From Vicinamibacteria bacterium (GTDB lineage Bacteria > Acidobacteriota > Vicinamibacteria > Fen-336), in contig JAMPXO010000034.1 in NCBI GenBank assembly GCA_023701125.1, forward strand, positions 1 to 41,135: a stretch of 41,135 nt of DNA. The letters run 5' to 3'. Below the pieces are notes generated by a model. That model searched no databases. It saw only the letters and a list, made by a program, of their open reading frames with translations, and had not been told where the DNA came from. Shown here one piece after another: positions 1 to 8,169 of the stretch (positions are counted from its first letter, which is position 1; every line of letters begins with the position of its first letter). A program made the position numbers and the translations under genes.

Positions 1-1
1 C

Positions 2-2164
2 GTCGTCGGCCGCCTCACCTGCAACCCCGCCGGCTTCGGCTTCGTCGTCCCCGACCAGCGCCGCGAAGGCGAGAGCGACGTCTACGTCTCCGCCGACAAC
101 CTGAAGGACGCGATGCACGGCGACCGCGTCATCGCCCGCGTCGAGCGCACCAGCGCGCGTGGCCCCGAGGGCGCCGTCGTGCGCGTGCTCGAGCGCGGGT
201 TGCAGCGGCTGGTCGGGCGCTACGAGAGCGACGGCCGCTTCGGCGGCCACGTGGTGCCCTTCGATCGCCGCGTGCTGCACGAGGTGCGGATCCCCGCTGG
301 CGACGAGCTGGGCGCCGAGGCCGGCCAGATGGTCGGCGTCGAGATCACCAAGGCCCCGACGGCCAACCGCGGCCCGGCCGGCCGGGTGACCAAGGTGCTC
401 GGTCGCATCGACGAGCCCGGCGTCGACGTCAAGGTCGTGATGGAGAAGTTCAGCCTGCCCGAGGCCTTCCCGCAGGAGGTCGAGGACGCGGCCCACGCCG
501 TGCCGAGCTCCGTCCGCGACGAGGACCGCGTCGGCCGCACCGACTTCCGGCCGTGGCTGACGGTGACGGTCGACCCGGCGACGGCGAAGGACCACGACGA
601 CGCCATCAGCCTCGACTACATGGGCAACGGCAACTACCTGCTCGGCGTGCACATCGCCGACGTCGCCCACTACGTCGTCGAGGGCGGGCTGCTGGACCAG
701 GAAGCCTACCTGCGCGGGACGTCCGTCTACTTCCCCGGCAGCGTGGTGCCGATGCTGCCGCACGCGCTGTCGAGCAACATCTGCTCGCTGGTCGAAGGCC
801 TCGACCGGCTGAGCCAGACCGTCGTGCTGGAGATCGATCGCCAGAGCGGCCGCGTCGTGCGCACCGAGTTCCACGACGGCGTGATCCGCAGCGCGGCAAA
901 GCTCTCCTACCAGCAGATGCAGGGCGTCGTCGACGGCGACGAGGCGCTGCGCACGGAGCTGGCGGCCGTGGCCCCGCTGCTGCTGCGGATGGACGAGCTG
1001 CGCAAGGTGTTGCGCAAGGTGCGCGCAGACCGCGGCTCGATCGACTTCGACGTGCCGGCCCCCAAGCTGCAGTACGACCTGGAAGGGGCGATGACGGGCG
1101 TGATCGCGGAAGAGCGGCTGGACTCGATGCGGGCGATCGAGGAGTTCATGCTGCTCGCGAACGAAGCCGTCGCCGGCGCGCTCTCCGCGGCCGGCGTGGG
1201 CGCCCTCTACCGCGTCCACGAGCAGCCCGACCCGAAGAAGGTCGAGGAGTTCTGCGAGCTGGTGGCGTCCCTCGGCTACTCGCTGCCGCAGGGCCTCGAA
1301 GAGATGCGGCCCGAGGACTTCCAGCGCGTGCTGCGCCAGGCCGAGGGCAAGCCCGAGTCCAAGTTCGTCTCCTACCTGCTGCTGCGCACGATGCGCCTCG
1401 CCCGTTACCACGGCGAGAACCTCGGCCACTTCGGCCTCGCGACCGAGCGCTACGCCCACTTCACGAGCCCGATCCGGCGCTACCCCGACCTCGTCGTCCA
1501 CCGCGCGCTGCGCGGGATGCGGCACGGCCAGCCGCTCGTCCACCTCACGCCGGAGGCGCTCGACGAGATGGGGCGCCACCTGTCCGAGCGCGAGCGCCAG
1601 GCCGACGAGGCGGAGCGCGAGATCATCGAGTGGAAGAAGGTCCGCTTCATGGCGGACAAGGTCAGCGAGACCTTCCACGCCTACGTCACCGGCGTGCAGG
1701 CGTACGGCCTGTTCGTGGAGCTCGAGGAGGTCTACGTCCAGGGCCTGGTCCACGTCTCGTCGATGAGCGACGACTACTACGAGCTCGACGAGAAGGCGCA
1801 CCGGCTGTCCGGCCAGAGCAGCGGCCGCAGTTTCCGGCTCGGCGATCGGATCGAGGTCCGCGTTGCGCGGGTCGATCTCGAGCGGCGGCAGGTGGACCTG
1901 GTGCTCGAGGACGTCGCCGCCCGCGCCCACGCGGCGCCCGGCGGCAGCGAGCGCCGCCAGGGCAGCCGTGGCGCGGAGCGCGGCAGCACGAGCGGGCGCG
2001 GGACCGGCCGTGTGGGCACGGACCGCGCGGAAGGCAAGCCGAAGCGCGGCGACGCGAAGCGCGCCCCTGTGAAGCGCGACGGCGCCCCGAAGCGGGGGGG
2101 GCGCGGCGGCGGCGGGAGCCGCGCTTCCGGCCCCGCGGCCCCGGGGAAACGCAAGCGGCGCTGA
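2..2164 (+). CDS. rnr: Ribonuclease R, 5' end outside the window
   Basis: 3'-to-5' processive exoribonuclease that degrades structured RNA. The reading frame is open from base 2, so the N-terminus is missing; the first visible residues (GFGFVVPD, then A-M-HGDRVIARV) are an RNase R/cold-shock OB-fold domain. The RNB catalytic domain follows, with the metal-binding aspartate cluster DPATAKDHDDAISLD at about nt 572-616 and HFTSPIRRYPDL further on. An S1 domain (VTGVQAYGLFVELEE) lies at about nt 1687-1910. The last 80 or so residues are a low-complexity Arg/Lys/Gly tail ending GKRKRR, longer than I expect for many family members but in keeping with the basic C-termini seen in RNase R. An in-frame ATG at 113 is internal to the OB fold and is not the start. 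The SGNH gene begins 6 nt after the stop. Confidence 0.95.
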   Translation, partial: VVGRLTCNPAGFGFVVPDQRREGESDVYVSADNLKDAMHGDRVIARVERTSARGPEGAVVRVLERGLQRLVGRYESDGRFGGHVVPFDRRVLHEVRIPAGDELGAEAGQMVGVEITKAPTANRGPAGRVTKVLGRIDEPGVDVKVVMEKFSLPEAFPQEVEDAAHAVPSSVRDEDRVGRTDFRPWLTVTVDPATAKDHDDAISLDYMGNGNYLLGVHIADVAHYVVEGGLLDQEAYLRGTSVYFPGSVVPMLPHALSSNICSLVEGLDRLSQTVVLEIDRQSGRVVRTEFHDGVIRSAAKLSYQQMQGVVDGDEALRTELAAVAPLLLRMDELRKVLRKVRADRGSIDFDVPAPKLQYDLEGAMTGVIAEERLDSMRAIEEFMLLANEAVAGALSAAGVGALYRVHEQPDPKKVEEFCELVASLGYSLPQGLEEMRPEDFQRVLRQAEGKPESKFVSYLLLRTMRLARYHGENLGHFGLATERYAHFTSPIRRYPDLVVHRALRGMRHGQPLVHLTPEALDEMGRHLSERERQADEAEREIIEWKKVRFMADKVSETFHAYVTGVQAYGLFVELEEVYVQGLVHVSSMSDDYYELDEKAHRLSGQSSGRSFRLGDRIEVRVARVDLERRQVDLVLEDVAARAHAAPGGSERRQGSRGAERGSTSGRGTGRVGTDRAEGKPKRGDAKRAPVKRDGAPKRGGRGGGGSRASGPAAPGKRKRR

Positions 2165-2170
2165 CGCCTC

Positions 2171-4408
2171 TTGCGGCCCCCGCGCGTCCTGCTCGTCGCC
2201 GCAGCGCTGGTCGCGCTGGCCGTGTCGCTCGCGCCGGTGCTGCCGCCGTGGCCGGCGCGGGTCAGCGTCGAGGTCCGCGGCGACCTGCCGAGCTGGCAGC
2301 TCTTCTTCGACCGCGGCCGCGGCTTCGTGGAGAGCGACTCGGCGTGGGCCTCGCCGGGACCCGCCGACGAGCGCGGCTGGCGCCGACTCGAGTTCGTGTT
2401 GCCGCGGTTGTCCCTGCGGGCGCTGCGCCTCGACCCGCCGGGCGCCGCGACCCAGACCCGGCTGGGCGCGGTGTGCGTGGAGGCGGACCTGCCGTGGCAG
2501 CGCCGCGCGTGCGTGCCCGCGGCCCGCTGGCGCGAGCTCTTCGTCGCCGTGCAGCACCTGCAGGTCGCGGAGTCGGCGGGCGACGAAGTCGTCCTGCGCC
2601 ACGCCGGCCCCGACCCCTACCTCGTCGGCGACGTCGCCAGCGCTGCGCTCGTGCAGGCGGCCCGCGGCCCGCGGCGGATGGAAGTCTTCCTGCTCCTCGT
2701 GGCGTGGGGGCTGCTCTATCTCGCTTGTCGTCGACTCCGACCCGGGCGCGTGGCCCTGGCGGCTGCCGGGGCGGCAGGCCTGGCGGCGGCGCTGACGTGG
2801 AGCCTGCCCGCCTGGCCCGCCTCGGTCTGGCTCGAGGCGAAGGGCGACGCCGTCGGCGGCTGGGACCTGTTCTTCTACGCGCCCGACGAGCCCGACCCGC
2901 AGCTCGCGCAACGCGCGGAGCCCGGTTCGGCCGCGGCCGACGGCTGGCGGCGGGTGTCCTTCGTGATGCCCGCGCGCCGCGCCCTGGCGTTGCGGATCGA
3001 CCCGCCCGAGGCCAGCGCTCCCGTCGCCCTGCGGCGGCTGTGCCTGTCGACGCTGGGCGTGCTGCCCGCCCGCTGCCTGGACGCGGCGGCGTTCGCTCGC
3101 GCTTTCCCGCACCACCACGATCTCGACCTGATCGCCTCCGCCGACGTCATCGACGTCGTCCCGGCGGGCCTCGATCCGTACCTGTGGAGCGATTTCGGGA
3201 ACCACGAGTTGCTCGCCCCGCTGCGGATCACGGCTGGCCAGGCGGCGGCGGCGGGTCTGCTGGCCGCGGCGCTGGTGCTCGCCTTCGCCTCGGCGGGCCG
3301 GGCGCGGCTGCGCGGGTGGGGGCGCGGCGCGCTGATCGTGCTCCACTTCACCGTGGTGCCGGTGCTCGGGCTCGAGGCCCTGCTCTGGTTCGCCGACCCC
3401 TGGCTGCCCGGGGTGTGGTCGCTCTACGACCCCGACATGGGCTTTCGTGCACGCCCCGATGCCTCGCGCGCCAACAGCCTCGGCTTTCCCGACCGCGAGT
3501 ACTCGTTCGATCGCGCACCGGGCACGTATCGGGTGCTGGTGCTGGGCGACTCGTTCGGCTGGGTCGGGCGCGGTCGCTGGAACTACACGGACCTGCTCGA
3601 AGACTCGCTGGCGCGCCGCCTCGGGCCCGGCCGCGTGGAGGTCGTCAACGCCGGGTTCCCCGCGATCGGCCCGGTGCAGCAGCGGGTCGTGTGGCGCAAG
3701 TGGGGCCAGCGCTATCGGCCCGACCTCGTGCTGCTGGCGAGCTACCTCGGCAACGACATCGTCGATTCCGACCCGCGCACGCTGCGGCTGTTCGTCGGCG
3801 ACCAGCCTGTCGAGCGCGACTCCGGCGATCCCCCGCTCGTGTTGTTCGGTCGCCCGCTGTTGCCCGTGTCGCGGCTCGCCCTCGCCGTGCGTGGCCGCTA
3901 CCGGCTGTGGGGTCCGATCGCCGACGAGCCGGAGGCCGGTCCGTTCCTGCTCGACCACGCCCAGTACCTCGCCGCCGAACGCAGCCTCGTGCGACCCTGG
4001 TGTCGCCCGCTGCAGCAGCAGTACGCGGCGGCGCTTTCCGGCTACGACGCGGCCGTGAGGGGACTCGCGGCCGACGTGCGCGAGCAGGGGATCGCCTTCG
4101 GCCTGCTGGGGCTGCCCGCGGCGTGGAGCGCCGACTCACGGCGCGCGGAGCCGCTCCTGACCACGTTCGGGGCTCCGCGGGAGGCGTTCGACCTTGCCGC
4201 GCCCCATGCCCGGCTGGCCGGGCTGGCGGCGCAGTTGCAGGCTCCGTGGCTCGACCTGCTGCCGACCTTCGCGTCAGCCGCGGCCGGGGGCGACGAGCTC
4301 TACCTGGTGGACGACAGCCATTGGAACCGCGCCGGCAACGCCCGCGCCGCGACGGCGATCGAGCCGTGGCTGCTCGAGCACTGGCCCCCGGCGACCGCCG
4401 CCCGTTAG
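2171..4408 (+). CDS. Five-TM SGNH/GDSL hydrolase with duplicated extracytoplasmic domain
   Basis: Predicted membrane esterase or acyltransferase of the SGNH fold. A TTG start 6 nt after rnr gives 745 aa. Hydrophobic segments lie near residues 5-25, 172-190, 196-215, 355-375 and 385-410. The two loops between TM1/TM2 and TM3/TM4 are homologous: both have a W-x-L-F-F segment, then GW-R-R-hydrophobic-F-V, then A-LR-x-DPP, a Cys-containing strand and finally LDPYL/PDPYL. The C-terminal domain has the SGNH blocks: LVLGDSFGW (nucleophile Ser, near 460), NAGFPAIG, LGNDI (near 526) and DDSHWNRAGN (Asp/His near 713). An odd number of TMs puts both loops and the catalytic domain on the outside. It sits 12 bp from the convergent end of the glycan cluster, so a role in glycan deacylation or acylation is inferred, not shown. 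Confidence 0.8.
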   Translation: MRPPRVLLVAAALVALAVSLAPVLPPWPARVSVEVRGDLPSWQLFFDRGRGFVESDSAWASPGPADERGWRRLEFVLPRLSLRALRLDPPGAATQTRLGAVCVEADLPWQRRACVPAARWRELFVAVQHLQVAESAGDEVVLRHAGPDPYLVGDVASAALVQAARGPRRMEVFLLLVAWGLLYLACRRLRPGRVALAAAGAAGLAAALTWSLPAWPASVWLEAKGDAVGGWDLFFYAPDEPDPQLAQRAEPGSAAADGWRRVSFVMPARRALALRIDPPEASAPVALRRLCLSTLGVLPARCLDAAAFARAFPHHHDLDLIASADVIDVVPAGLDPYLWSDFGNHELLAPLRITAGQAAAAGLLAAALVLAFASAGRARLRGWGRGALIVLHFTVVPVLGLEALLWFADPWLPGVWSLYDPDMGFRARPDASRANSLGFPDREYSFDRAPGTYRVLVLGDSFGWVGRGRWNYTDLLEDSLARRLGPGRVEVVNAGFPAIGPVQQRVVWRKWGQRYRPDLVLLASYLGNDIVDSDPRTLRLFVGDQPVERDSGDPPLVLFGRPLLPVSRLALAVRGRYRLWGPIADEPEAGPFLLDHAQYLAAERSLVRPWCRPLQQQYAAALSGYDAAVRGLAADVREQGIAFGLLGLPAAWSADSRRAEPLLTTFGAPREAFDLAAPHARLAGLAAQLQAPWLDLLPTFASAAAGGDELYLVDDSHWNRAGNARAATAIEPWLLEHWPPATAAR

Positions 4409-4420
4409 TCGCGGCAGCGC

Positions 4421-5686
4421 TCAGGCGCCGCGCAGGGTGTCGAGCAGCGCGCGCAGCGGGCCCGTCAGCCGCCACGACCACGAGCCGCGCAGGGCGTCGA
4501 CCTGCGCCCGCAGCCGCACGTTCTCCGCGGCGAGCGAGGCGACGTCCGCCCGGGCGAGCCGCTCGCGCCCGGCGCCGTCGAGTTGCCCGGGCAACAGCGG
4601 CAGCGGTCCCTGGAGCAGGGCGTAGAGGCGGGCCGCGAGCGCGTTCTCCGGCCACTGCGCGGCGTCGGGCCCGAAGTCGGTGGGGAAGCCGCCGAAGCGC
4701 ATCGCCAACTCGTGGTCGGACACCTGGCGCATCGCCTGCACGGCTTCTCGCTTCGCGAGCGCGCCGCTCCAGTCGCCGAGCACCGCGTCGAGTCCCGCGG
4801 CGGCGCCGGCGGCGATCTCGAGCCAGCGCTCCGTCGCCGGGGCGTCGCCGCGGGCGCGGGCCGCGGTGGCCTCCGCGTGGAACGTGGCGATGCGCGAGAA
4901 GAGCAGCGCCAGCCCGGCCGCGAGCCGTGGCCCGAACGCTTCGCCGTCCGCATTCTTGACCAGCGTGAGCAGCGTGTTCCGGTACCAGTGGAAGTGGCGC
5001 CAGTGGTCGCCCATCCGCGACGACGTGGCGTGCTTGCGGTGCCGCACCTCGGCCTCGCGGGCGTAGACCACGCGGCCGCCCGCGAGGTTCAGCCGCCAGC
5101 CGAGGTCGACGTCCTCGTAGTAGGCGAAGTAGTCGCGGTCGAAGCCGCCCAACCCGAGGAACCGCTCGCGGCGAATGGCCATCGCTCCCGCGCAGGCGAA
5201 CGGGAGGGCCGCGCCGTCCGCGGCCTCGACGAAGCCCGGGTGCCACGACGAGCGCTGGAAGCCGAAGCCCGCGAGGTTGATCGCGCCGCCGCCGAACTCG
5301 AGGCCGTCGCCGTCCCACTCGCGGATGCGGCCGGCTGCCGCGTCCGCCCCGGAGGCCTCGGCGCGGGCGATCAGCGCCGCGCAGAAGCGCGGGTCGGCGG
5401 CCGCGTCGTTGTTGAGCAGGACCAGCCACTCGCCGCGGGCCGCCGCCGCGGCGCGGTTGTTGGCTTCCGCGAAGCCGAGGTTCGCGCCCAGGTCGAGCGC
5501 CCGCACGCCGGGGTGGTGCTCGCGCAGCCAGCCCAGGCTGCCGTCCGTCGAGCCGTTGTCGGCGACCAGCACCTCGATTTCGTCCGCGCCCAGCGTCTGG
5601 CGCGCCACCGAGGCCAGGCAGTCGTCGAGCAGGGCGCGCCCGTTCCACGACACGACCAGCACGGAGGCGCGAGGCGCGACGGGCAT
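4421..5686 (-). CDS. GT2 glycosyltransferase with C-terminal coiled-coil/SWRLTGPLR tail
   Basis: Predicted inverting sugar transferase, 421 aa, cytoplasmic or membrane-peripheral, in polysaccharide assembly. ASVLVVSWNGRALL opens a GT2 GT-A fold; VADNGSTDGS (41-50) and the metal-binding LNNDAAAD (91-98) follow, and EDVDLGWRL (191-199) is the usual acceptor-side acidic motif of rhamnosyltransferase-like GT2 enzymes. Residues about 250-350 are an extra helical region. The C-terminus has a short heptad-like helix followed by SWSWRLTGPLR, a module shared with the proteins at 11635 and 12731. The start is ATG at 5686, preceded by TACAAT with a 6-nt gap and no Shine-Dalgarno; the frame stays open upstream to 6622, but that part is antisense to the ABC ATPase gene. 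Convergent with the SGNH gene. Donor and acceptor are unknown. Confidence 0.85.
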   Translation of the reverse strand: MPVAPRASVLVVSWNGRALLDDCLASVARQTLGADEIEVLVADNGSTDGSLGWLREHHPGVRALDLGANLGFAEANNRAAAAARGEWLVLLNNDAAADPRFCAALIARAEASGADAAAGRIREWDGDGLEFGGGAINLAGFGFQRSSWHPGFVEAADGAALPFACAGAMAIRRERFLGLGGFDRDYFAYYEDVDLGWRLNLAGGRVVYAREAEVRHRKHATSSRMGDHWRHFHWYRNTLLTLVKNADGEAFGPRLAAGLALLFSRIATFHAEATAARARGDAPATERWLEIAAGAAAGLDAVLGDWSGALAKREAVQAMRQVSDHELAMRFGGFPTDFGPDAAQWPENALAARLYALLQGPLPLLPGQLDGAGRERLARADVASLAAENVRLRAQVDALRGSWSWRLTGPLRALLDTLRGA

Positions 5687-5692
5687 GGCGGG

Positions 5693-5698
5693 ATTGTA
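5693..5698 (-). promoter_or_regulatory. -10 element TACAAT of the minus-strand GT2 gene, leaderless-type
   Basis: On the minus strand TACAAT lies 6 nt before the ATG at 5686, in otherwise very GC-rich sequence. Transcription would start at or next to the ATG. There is no Shine-Dalgarno and no convincing -35 hexamer. The call rests on base composition and on the same spacing at other genes here. Confidence 0.5.
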
Positions 5699-5731
5699 GG
5701 CGGCGGGACGCCGCCGCGGCGTCGCCCCGGC

Positions 5732-5737
5732 TATGCT
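5732..5737 (+). promoter_or_regulatory. -10 element TATGCT of the ABC ATPase gene
   Basis: TATGCT lies 12 nt before the ATG at 5750, leaving an mRNA leader of only about 6 nt. A 6-bp stem (GACGCC/GGCGTC) lies just upstream, between this element and the divergent TACAAT element. Confidence 0.45.
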
Positions 5738-5749
5738 CTCCGCCTGTCC

Positions 5750-6499
5750 ATGAACGTGATCGAGGCGGAAGGTCTTCACAAGTCGTTCCGCATCCCGAGC
5801 GTGCGACGCGAGACGGTCCGCGAGCACTTCTTTGCGGCGTTCCGGCCGCGCTCGTTCGAGCGCCTGACGGTGCTCGATGGCGTGAGCCTGACGGTCCGCC
5901 GCGGCGAGACCCTCGGCATCATGGGCCGCAACGGCTCGGGCAAGAGCACGCTGCTCAAGATCCTGTGTGGAATCTACGCGCCGGACGCAGGGCGGGTGAC
6001 GCTCAACGCCACGATCACGCCGATCCTCGAGCTGGGCGTCGGCTGGAACCCGGAACTCGACGCGATCGACAACATCCTGCTGATCGGTACCGCGATGGGG
6101 ATGTCGCTGTCCGAGGCGCGCGCGGCGACCGCCGCGATCCTCGAGTTCGCGGGGCTCGAGCGGTTCGCCCGCCTCGAGCTCAAGCACTACTCGAGCGGCA
6201 TGGCCGCGCGCCTCGCCTATGCCGTGGCGTTCCACGCGGTGCGCGAGGTGCTGGTGCTCGACGAGGTGTTCGCGGTCGGCGACGCGGGTTTCCGCCAGCG
6301 CTGCGAGCGACGCTATCGCGAACTGGTGGCCGCGGGCCACACGGCGATCCTGGTCTCCCACTATCCGGAGATCGTCCGCAGCATGTGCGACCGCGCCTTG
6401 TTGATCGACGGCGGCCGCGTGGTGTGCGAGGGCTCCACCGCCGACGTCGCGGCGGCCTACCTCGAGCGCGTGGGCGCCGCTGCCGACCCGCCGGCCTGA
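5750..6499 (+). CDS. wzt: ABC transporter ATP-binding protein, Wzt/KpsT-like polysaccharide exporter
   Basis: Nucleotide-binding subunit of a polysaccharide/O-antigen ABC exporter; it would drive transfer of undecaprenyl-linked glycan across the inner membrane with the permease at 6507. It has 249 aa. Walker A GRNGSGKST (59-67), signature HYSSGMAARL (about 146-155), Walker B VLVLDE (167-172) and H-loop SH (203-204) are all present. The N-terminal SFRIPSVRRETVREHFF stretch and the ELGVGWNPELDAIDNI Q-loop region are typical of the Wzt/TagH/KpsT group. The protein stops just after the ATPase core, so it lacks the C-terminal carbohydrate-recognition domain that long Wzt proteins use to read a terminal cap. 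The gene converges on its presumed partner with 7 bp between stop codons instead of forming the usual operon. Confidence 0.9.
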   Translation: MNVIEAEGLHKSFRIPSVRRETVREHFFAAFRPRSFERLTVLDGVSLTVRRGETLGIMGRNGSGKSTLLKILCGIYAPDAGRVTLNATITPILELGVGWNPELDAIDNILLIGTAMGMSLSEARAATAAILEFAGLERFARLELKHYSSGMAARLAYAVAFHAVREVLVLDEVFAVGDAGFRQRCERRYRELVAAGHTAILVSHYPEIVRSMCDRALLIDGGRVVCEGSTADVAAAYLERVGAAADPPA

Positions 6500-6506
6500 G
6501 CGCGAC

Positions 6507-7310
6507 TCACAGGTGCTCGGCGATCTGGGGCGAGTAGCGGCGAAAGACGCCGACCCCGGTGGCCAGGATCGCGCCGGTGACCGCCAGCAGCAGCACGTGG
6601 GCGAACAGCGACGGCACGACACCGGCGACCAGCACGGAGCGCGAGAACTGGATCACGGGCGTGGGCGGCCAAACGTAGAGGTACTGGTGGAAGCGCTCCG
6701 GCAGGATCTCGAGCGGATAGATCACGGGCGCCACGAAAAAACCGGCGTGGGTGATCACCTCCCAGACCTGGTTGAGGTCGCGGAAGCGGAGGAGGAGCAC
6801 GCTGGCGGCCAGCGAGAAGCCGATCACGATCAGCAGCAGGCAGGCGACGTAGCCGAAGAAGAGCACCGCGTTGAGCAGCGAGGGGGCCCGGCCCTGGACG
6901 GCCAGGGCTGCGAGCAGCGTGCAGGCGACCACCGTCAGGGTCACCAGCGCGTTCGACGGTGCGGTCACGACGACGATCCAGCGCGGCAGGCGGCTCTTTG
7001 CGATCAGGTATCCCTTGGTCTGCAGCGAGAGCAGGCCCACCTTCGTGCCCTCCGCGAAGAACTCCCACAGGAAGAGCCCGATCAGCAGGTTCAGGCCGTA
7101 GTTGCGGTCCTCGGCGAAGATGAACGAGAAGACGGCCATCAGCGTGAGGAACATCATCATCGGCTTGAAGAGCGCCCACAGGAAGCCCATGGCGGTCCCG
7201 TGATAGCGCACCTTGAAGTCGGTCCGGACCAGGGTCCACAGCAGGCCGGCCCAGTCGTGGCTCGGGCGCGGGGCGGGCTCCCGCGGGGCTGCGAAATTCG
7301 CTGAGCTCAC
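6507..7310 (-). CDS. wzm: ABC-2 type permease, Wzm-like polysaccharide exporter
   Basis: Membrane subunit of the glycan exporter, 267 aa, ABC-2 family. After a cytoplasmic N-terminus (LVRTDFKVRYHGTAMGFLWALFKPM, the family's hallmark opening, split here by the text only) there are about six hydrophobic segments, including FLTLMAVFSFIF, LIGLFLWEFF, ALVTLTVVACTLLAAL, LLIVIGFSLAAS, and VLLLAVTGAILATGVGVF at the end. The amphipathic LRFRDLNQVWEV and the APVIYPLEILPE motif are typical of O-antigen exporters. I chose the GTG at 7310, 11 nt after the stop of the methyltransferase gene, so the two are probably cotranscribed. The frame is open further upstream but overlaps the methyltransferase. Pairing with the ATPase at 5750 is inferred from family and position. 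Confidence 0.88.
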   Translation of the reverse strand: MSSANFAAPREPAPRPSHDWAGLLWTLVRTDFKVRYHGTAMGFLWALFKPMMMFLTLMAVFSFIFAEDRNYGLNLLIGLFLWEFFAEGTKVGLLSLQTKGYLIAKSRLPRWIVVVTAPSNALVTLTVVACTLLAALAVQGRAPSLLNAVLFFGYVACLLLIVIGFSLAASVLLLRFRDLNQVWEVITHAGFFVAPVIYPLEILPERFHQYLYVWPPTPVIQFSRSVLVAGVVPSLFAHVLLLAVTGAILATGVGVFRRYSPQIAEHL

Positions 7311-7321
7311 GTTTCGGAAGT

Positions 7322-8095
7322 CTAGCCCAGCGGTCGCGTGCGACGCAGGAGCAGTCCCTGGTTGTGGATCTCCACCCCGCCCCAGCGCCAGGTCTCGAGC
7401 TGGCCGGCGTCGAGCCGGGTCTGGAAGCGCTCGACGATCTCGTGCTCGCGCCGGCAGGCCTGGAGCAGCGGGCCTTCCGCGAGCAGCCACATGGGGTAGC
7501 TCGCTGTGCCGATCGACGGCGGCACCTGCTCGACCAGCAGCCGCGACCGGTCCGGAGACAGCGGCATGCGGTCGAGGAAGACGAACGGCGCGCCGAGGGC
7601 GAGCAGCCCGTCGAGCGCGGCCCAGGGGTGTTCGAGGTACTGCAGGACGCTGGAGGCGATCACGAGTGCCGGGCGGCCCCCGCGCGTGGCCTCGTCGAGG
7701 CGGGAGAAGAACCGCAGGTCCGGGCGCTGGAACTCGCGCGCACCGGCCGCCGCGTAGCTGGGCTGCTCCACGACCTGCCACGTCGCGGCGGGCAGGTTCG
7801 CCAGCGCCGCGCGGTGCTGCCAGTACGCGCTTCCCAGGGCGCCGCCGAAGTCGAGCACCAGCGCCGGGCCAGGAGCCGTCACGAGCGCAGCTCGCAGCGC
7901 GCGCAGCAGCGGCGGGTTCGACCACGGCTGACGGAAAGCCACCCCGTCCCGCTCGAAGGCCGCAGCGCCCCGGGCCACCTCGCGGGTGGCCGCGATCACC
8001 CGCTCGAGGATGTCCGGCGCGTCGTATCCGGCCGAGGCTGCGCGCGCGTCCGGCCAGGAGTCGAACTCGCCCCTCAGCCACAGCCAGTCGCTCAC
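7322..8095 (-). CDS. LIC12133-family putative methyltransferase
   Basis: Predicted SAM-dependent methyltransferase of the family first named for a Leptospira O-antigen-locus protein (TIGR04325-like). Of its 257 aa, recognisable parts are the EFDSWPDARAASAGYD opening, the SAM-binding LVLDFGGALGSAYW, WQVVEQPSYAAAG, the VIASSVLQYLEHPW segment, FVFLDRMPLS, and TASYPMWLL. The family is usually found in surface-polysaccharide loci and probably methylates a sugar; the exact substrate is unknown. Here it lies just upstream of the exporter permease on the same strand, so methylation may be coupled to chain completion or export. I chose GTG at 8095, which has TAGCGT 7 nt upstream; TTG at 8129-8131 is an alternative. 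The first residues before the S-W motif are few, so a slightly longer protein is possible. Confidence 0.8.
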   Translation of the reverse strand: MSDWLWLRGEFDSWPDARAASAGYDAPDILERVIAATREVARGAAAFERDGVAFRQPWSNPPLLRALRAALVTAPGPALVLDFGGALGSAYWQHRAALANLPAATWQVVEQPSYAAAGAREFQRPDLRFFSRLDEATRGGRPALVIASSVLQYLEHPWAALDGLLALGAPFVFLDRMPLSPDRSRLLVEQVPPSIGTASYPMWLLAEGPLLQACRREHEIVERFQTRLDAGQLETWRWGGVEIHNQGLLLRRTRPLG

Positions 8096-8102
8096 GTCGT
8101 CG

Positions 8103-8108
8103 ACGCTA
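8103..8108 (-). promoter_or_regulatory. -10 element TAGCGT of the methyltransferase/permease pair
   Basis: On the minus strand TAGCGT ends 7 nt before the GTG at 8095, the leaderless spacing seen at several genes here. No Shine-Dalgarno is present. The hexamer is a weaker match than the others. Confidence 0.35.
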
Positions 8109-8157
8109 GCCGGGCAGGGCAGCGCACGCAAGGCGACGCAGTTCCGCCCGCTTCGGC

Positions 8158-8163
8158 CACAAT
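8158..8163 (+). promoter_or_regulatory. -10 element CACAAT of the GT gene at 8170
   Basis: CACAATTG is the only AT-containing stretch upstream of the GTG at 8170; CACAAT ends 6 nt before it. No Shine-Dalgarno or -35 is visible. Divergent from the methyltransferase promoter. Confidence 0.4.
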
Positions 8164-8169
8164 TGCGGG

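Noticed and set aside
553-4959. 1468-codon plus-strand frame over rnr and the SGNH gene
   Set aside because: Arg/Pro/Ala-rich composition and overlap with two genes showing clear motifs; a GC-content artefact.
5687-6622. N-terminal extension of the GT2 gene
   Set aside because: Antisense to the Wzt gene and without glycosyltransferase features; the GT2 fold starts right after the ATG at 5686.
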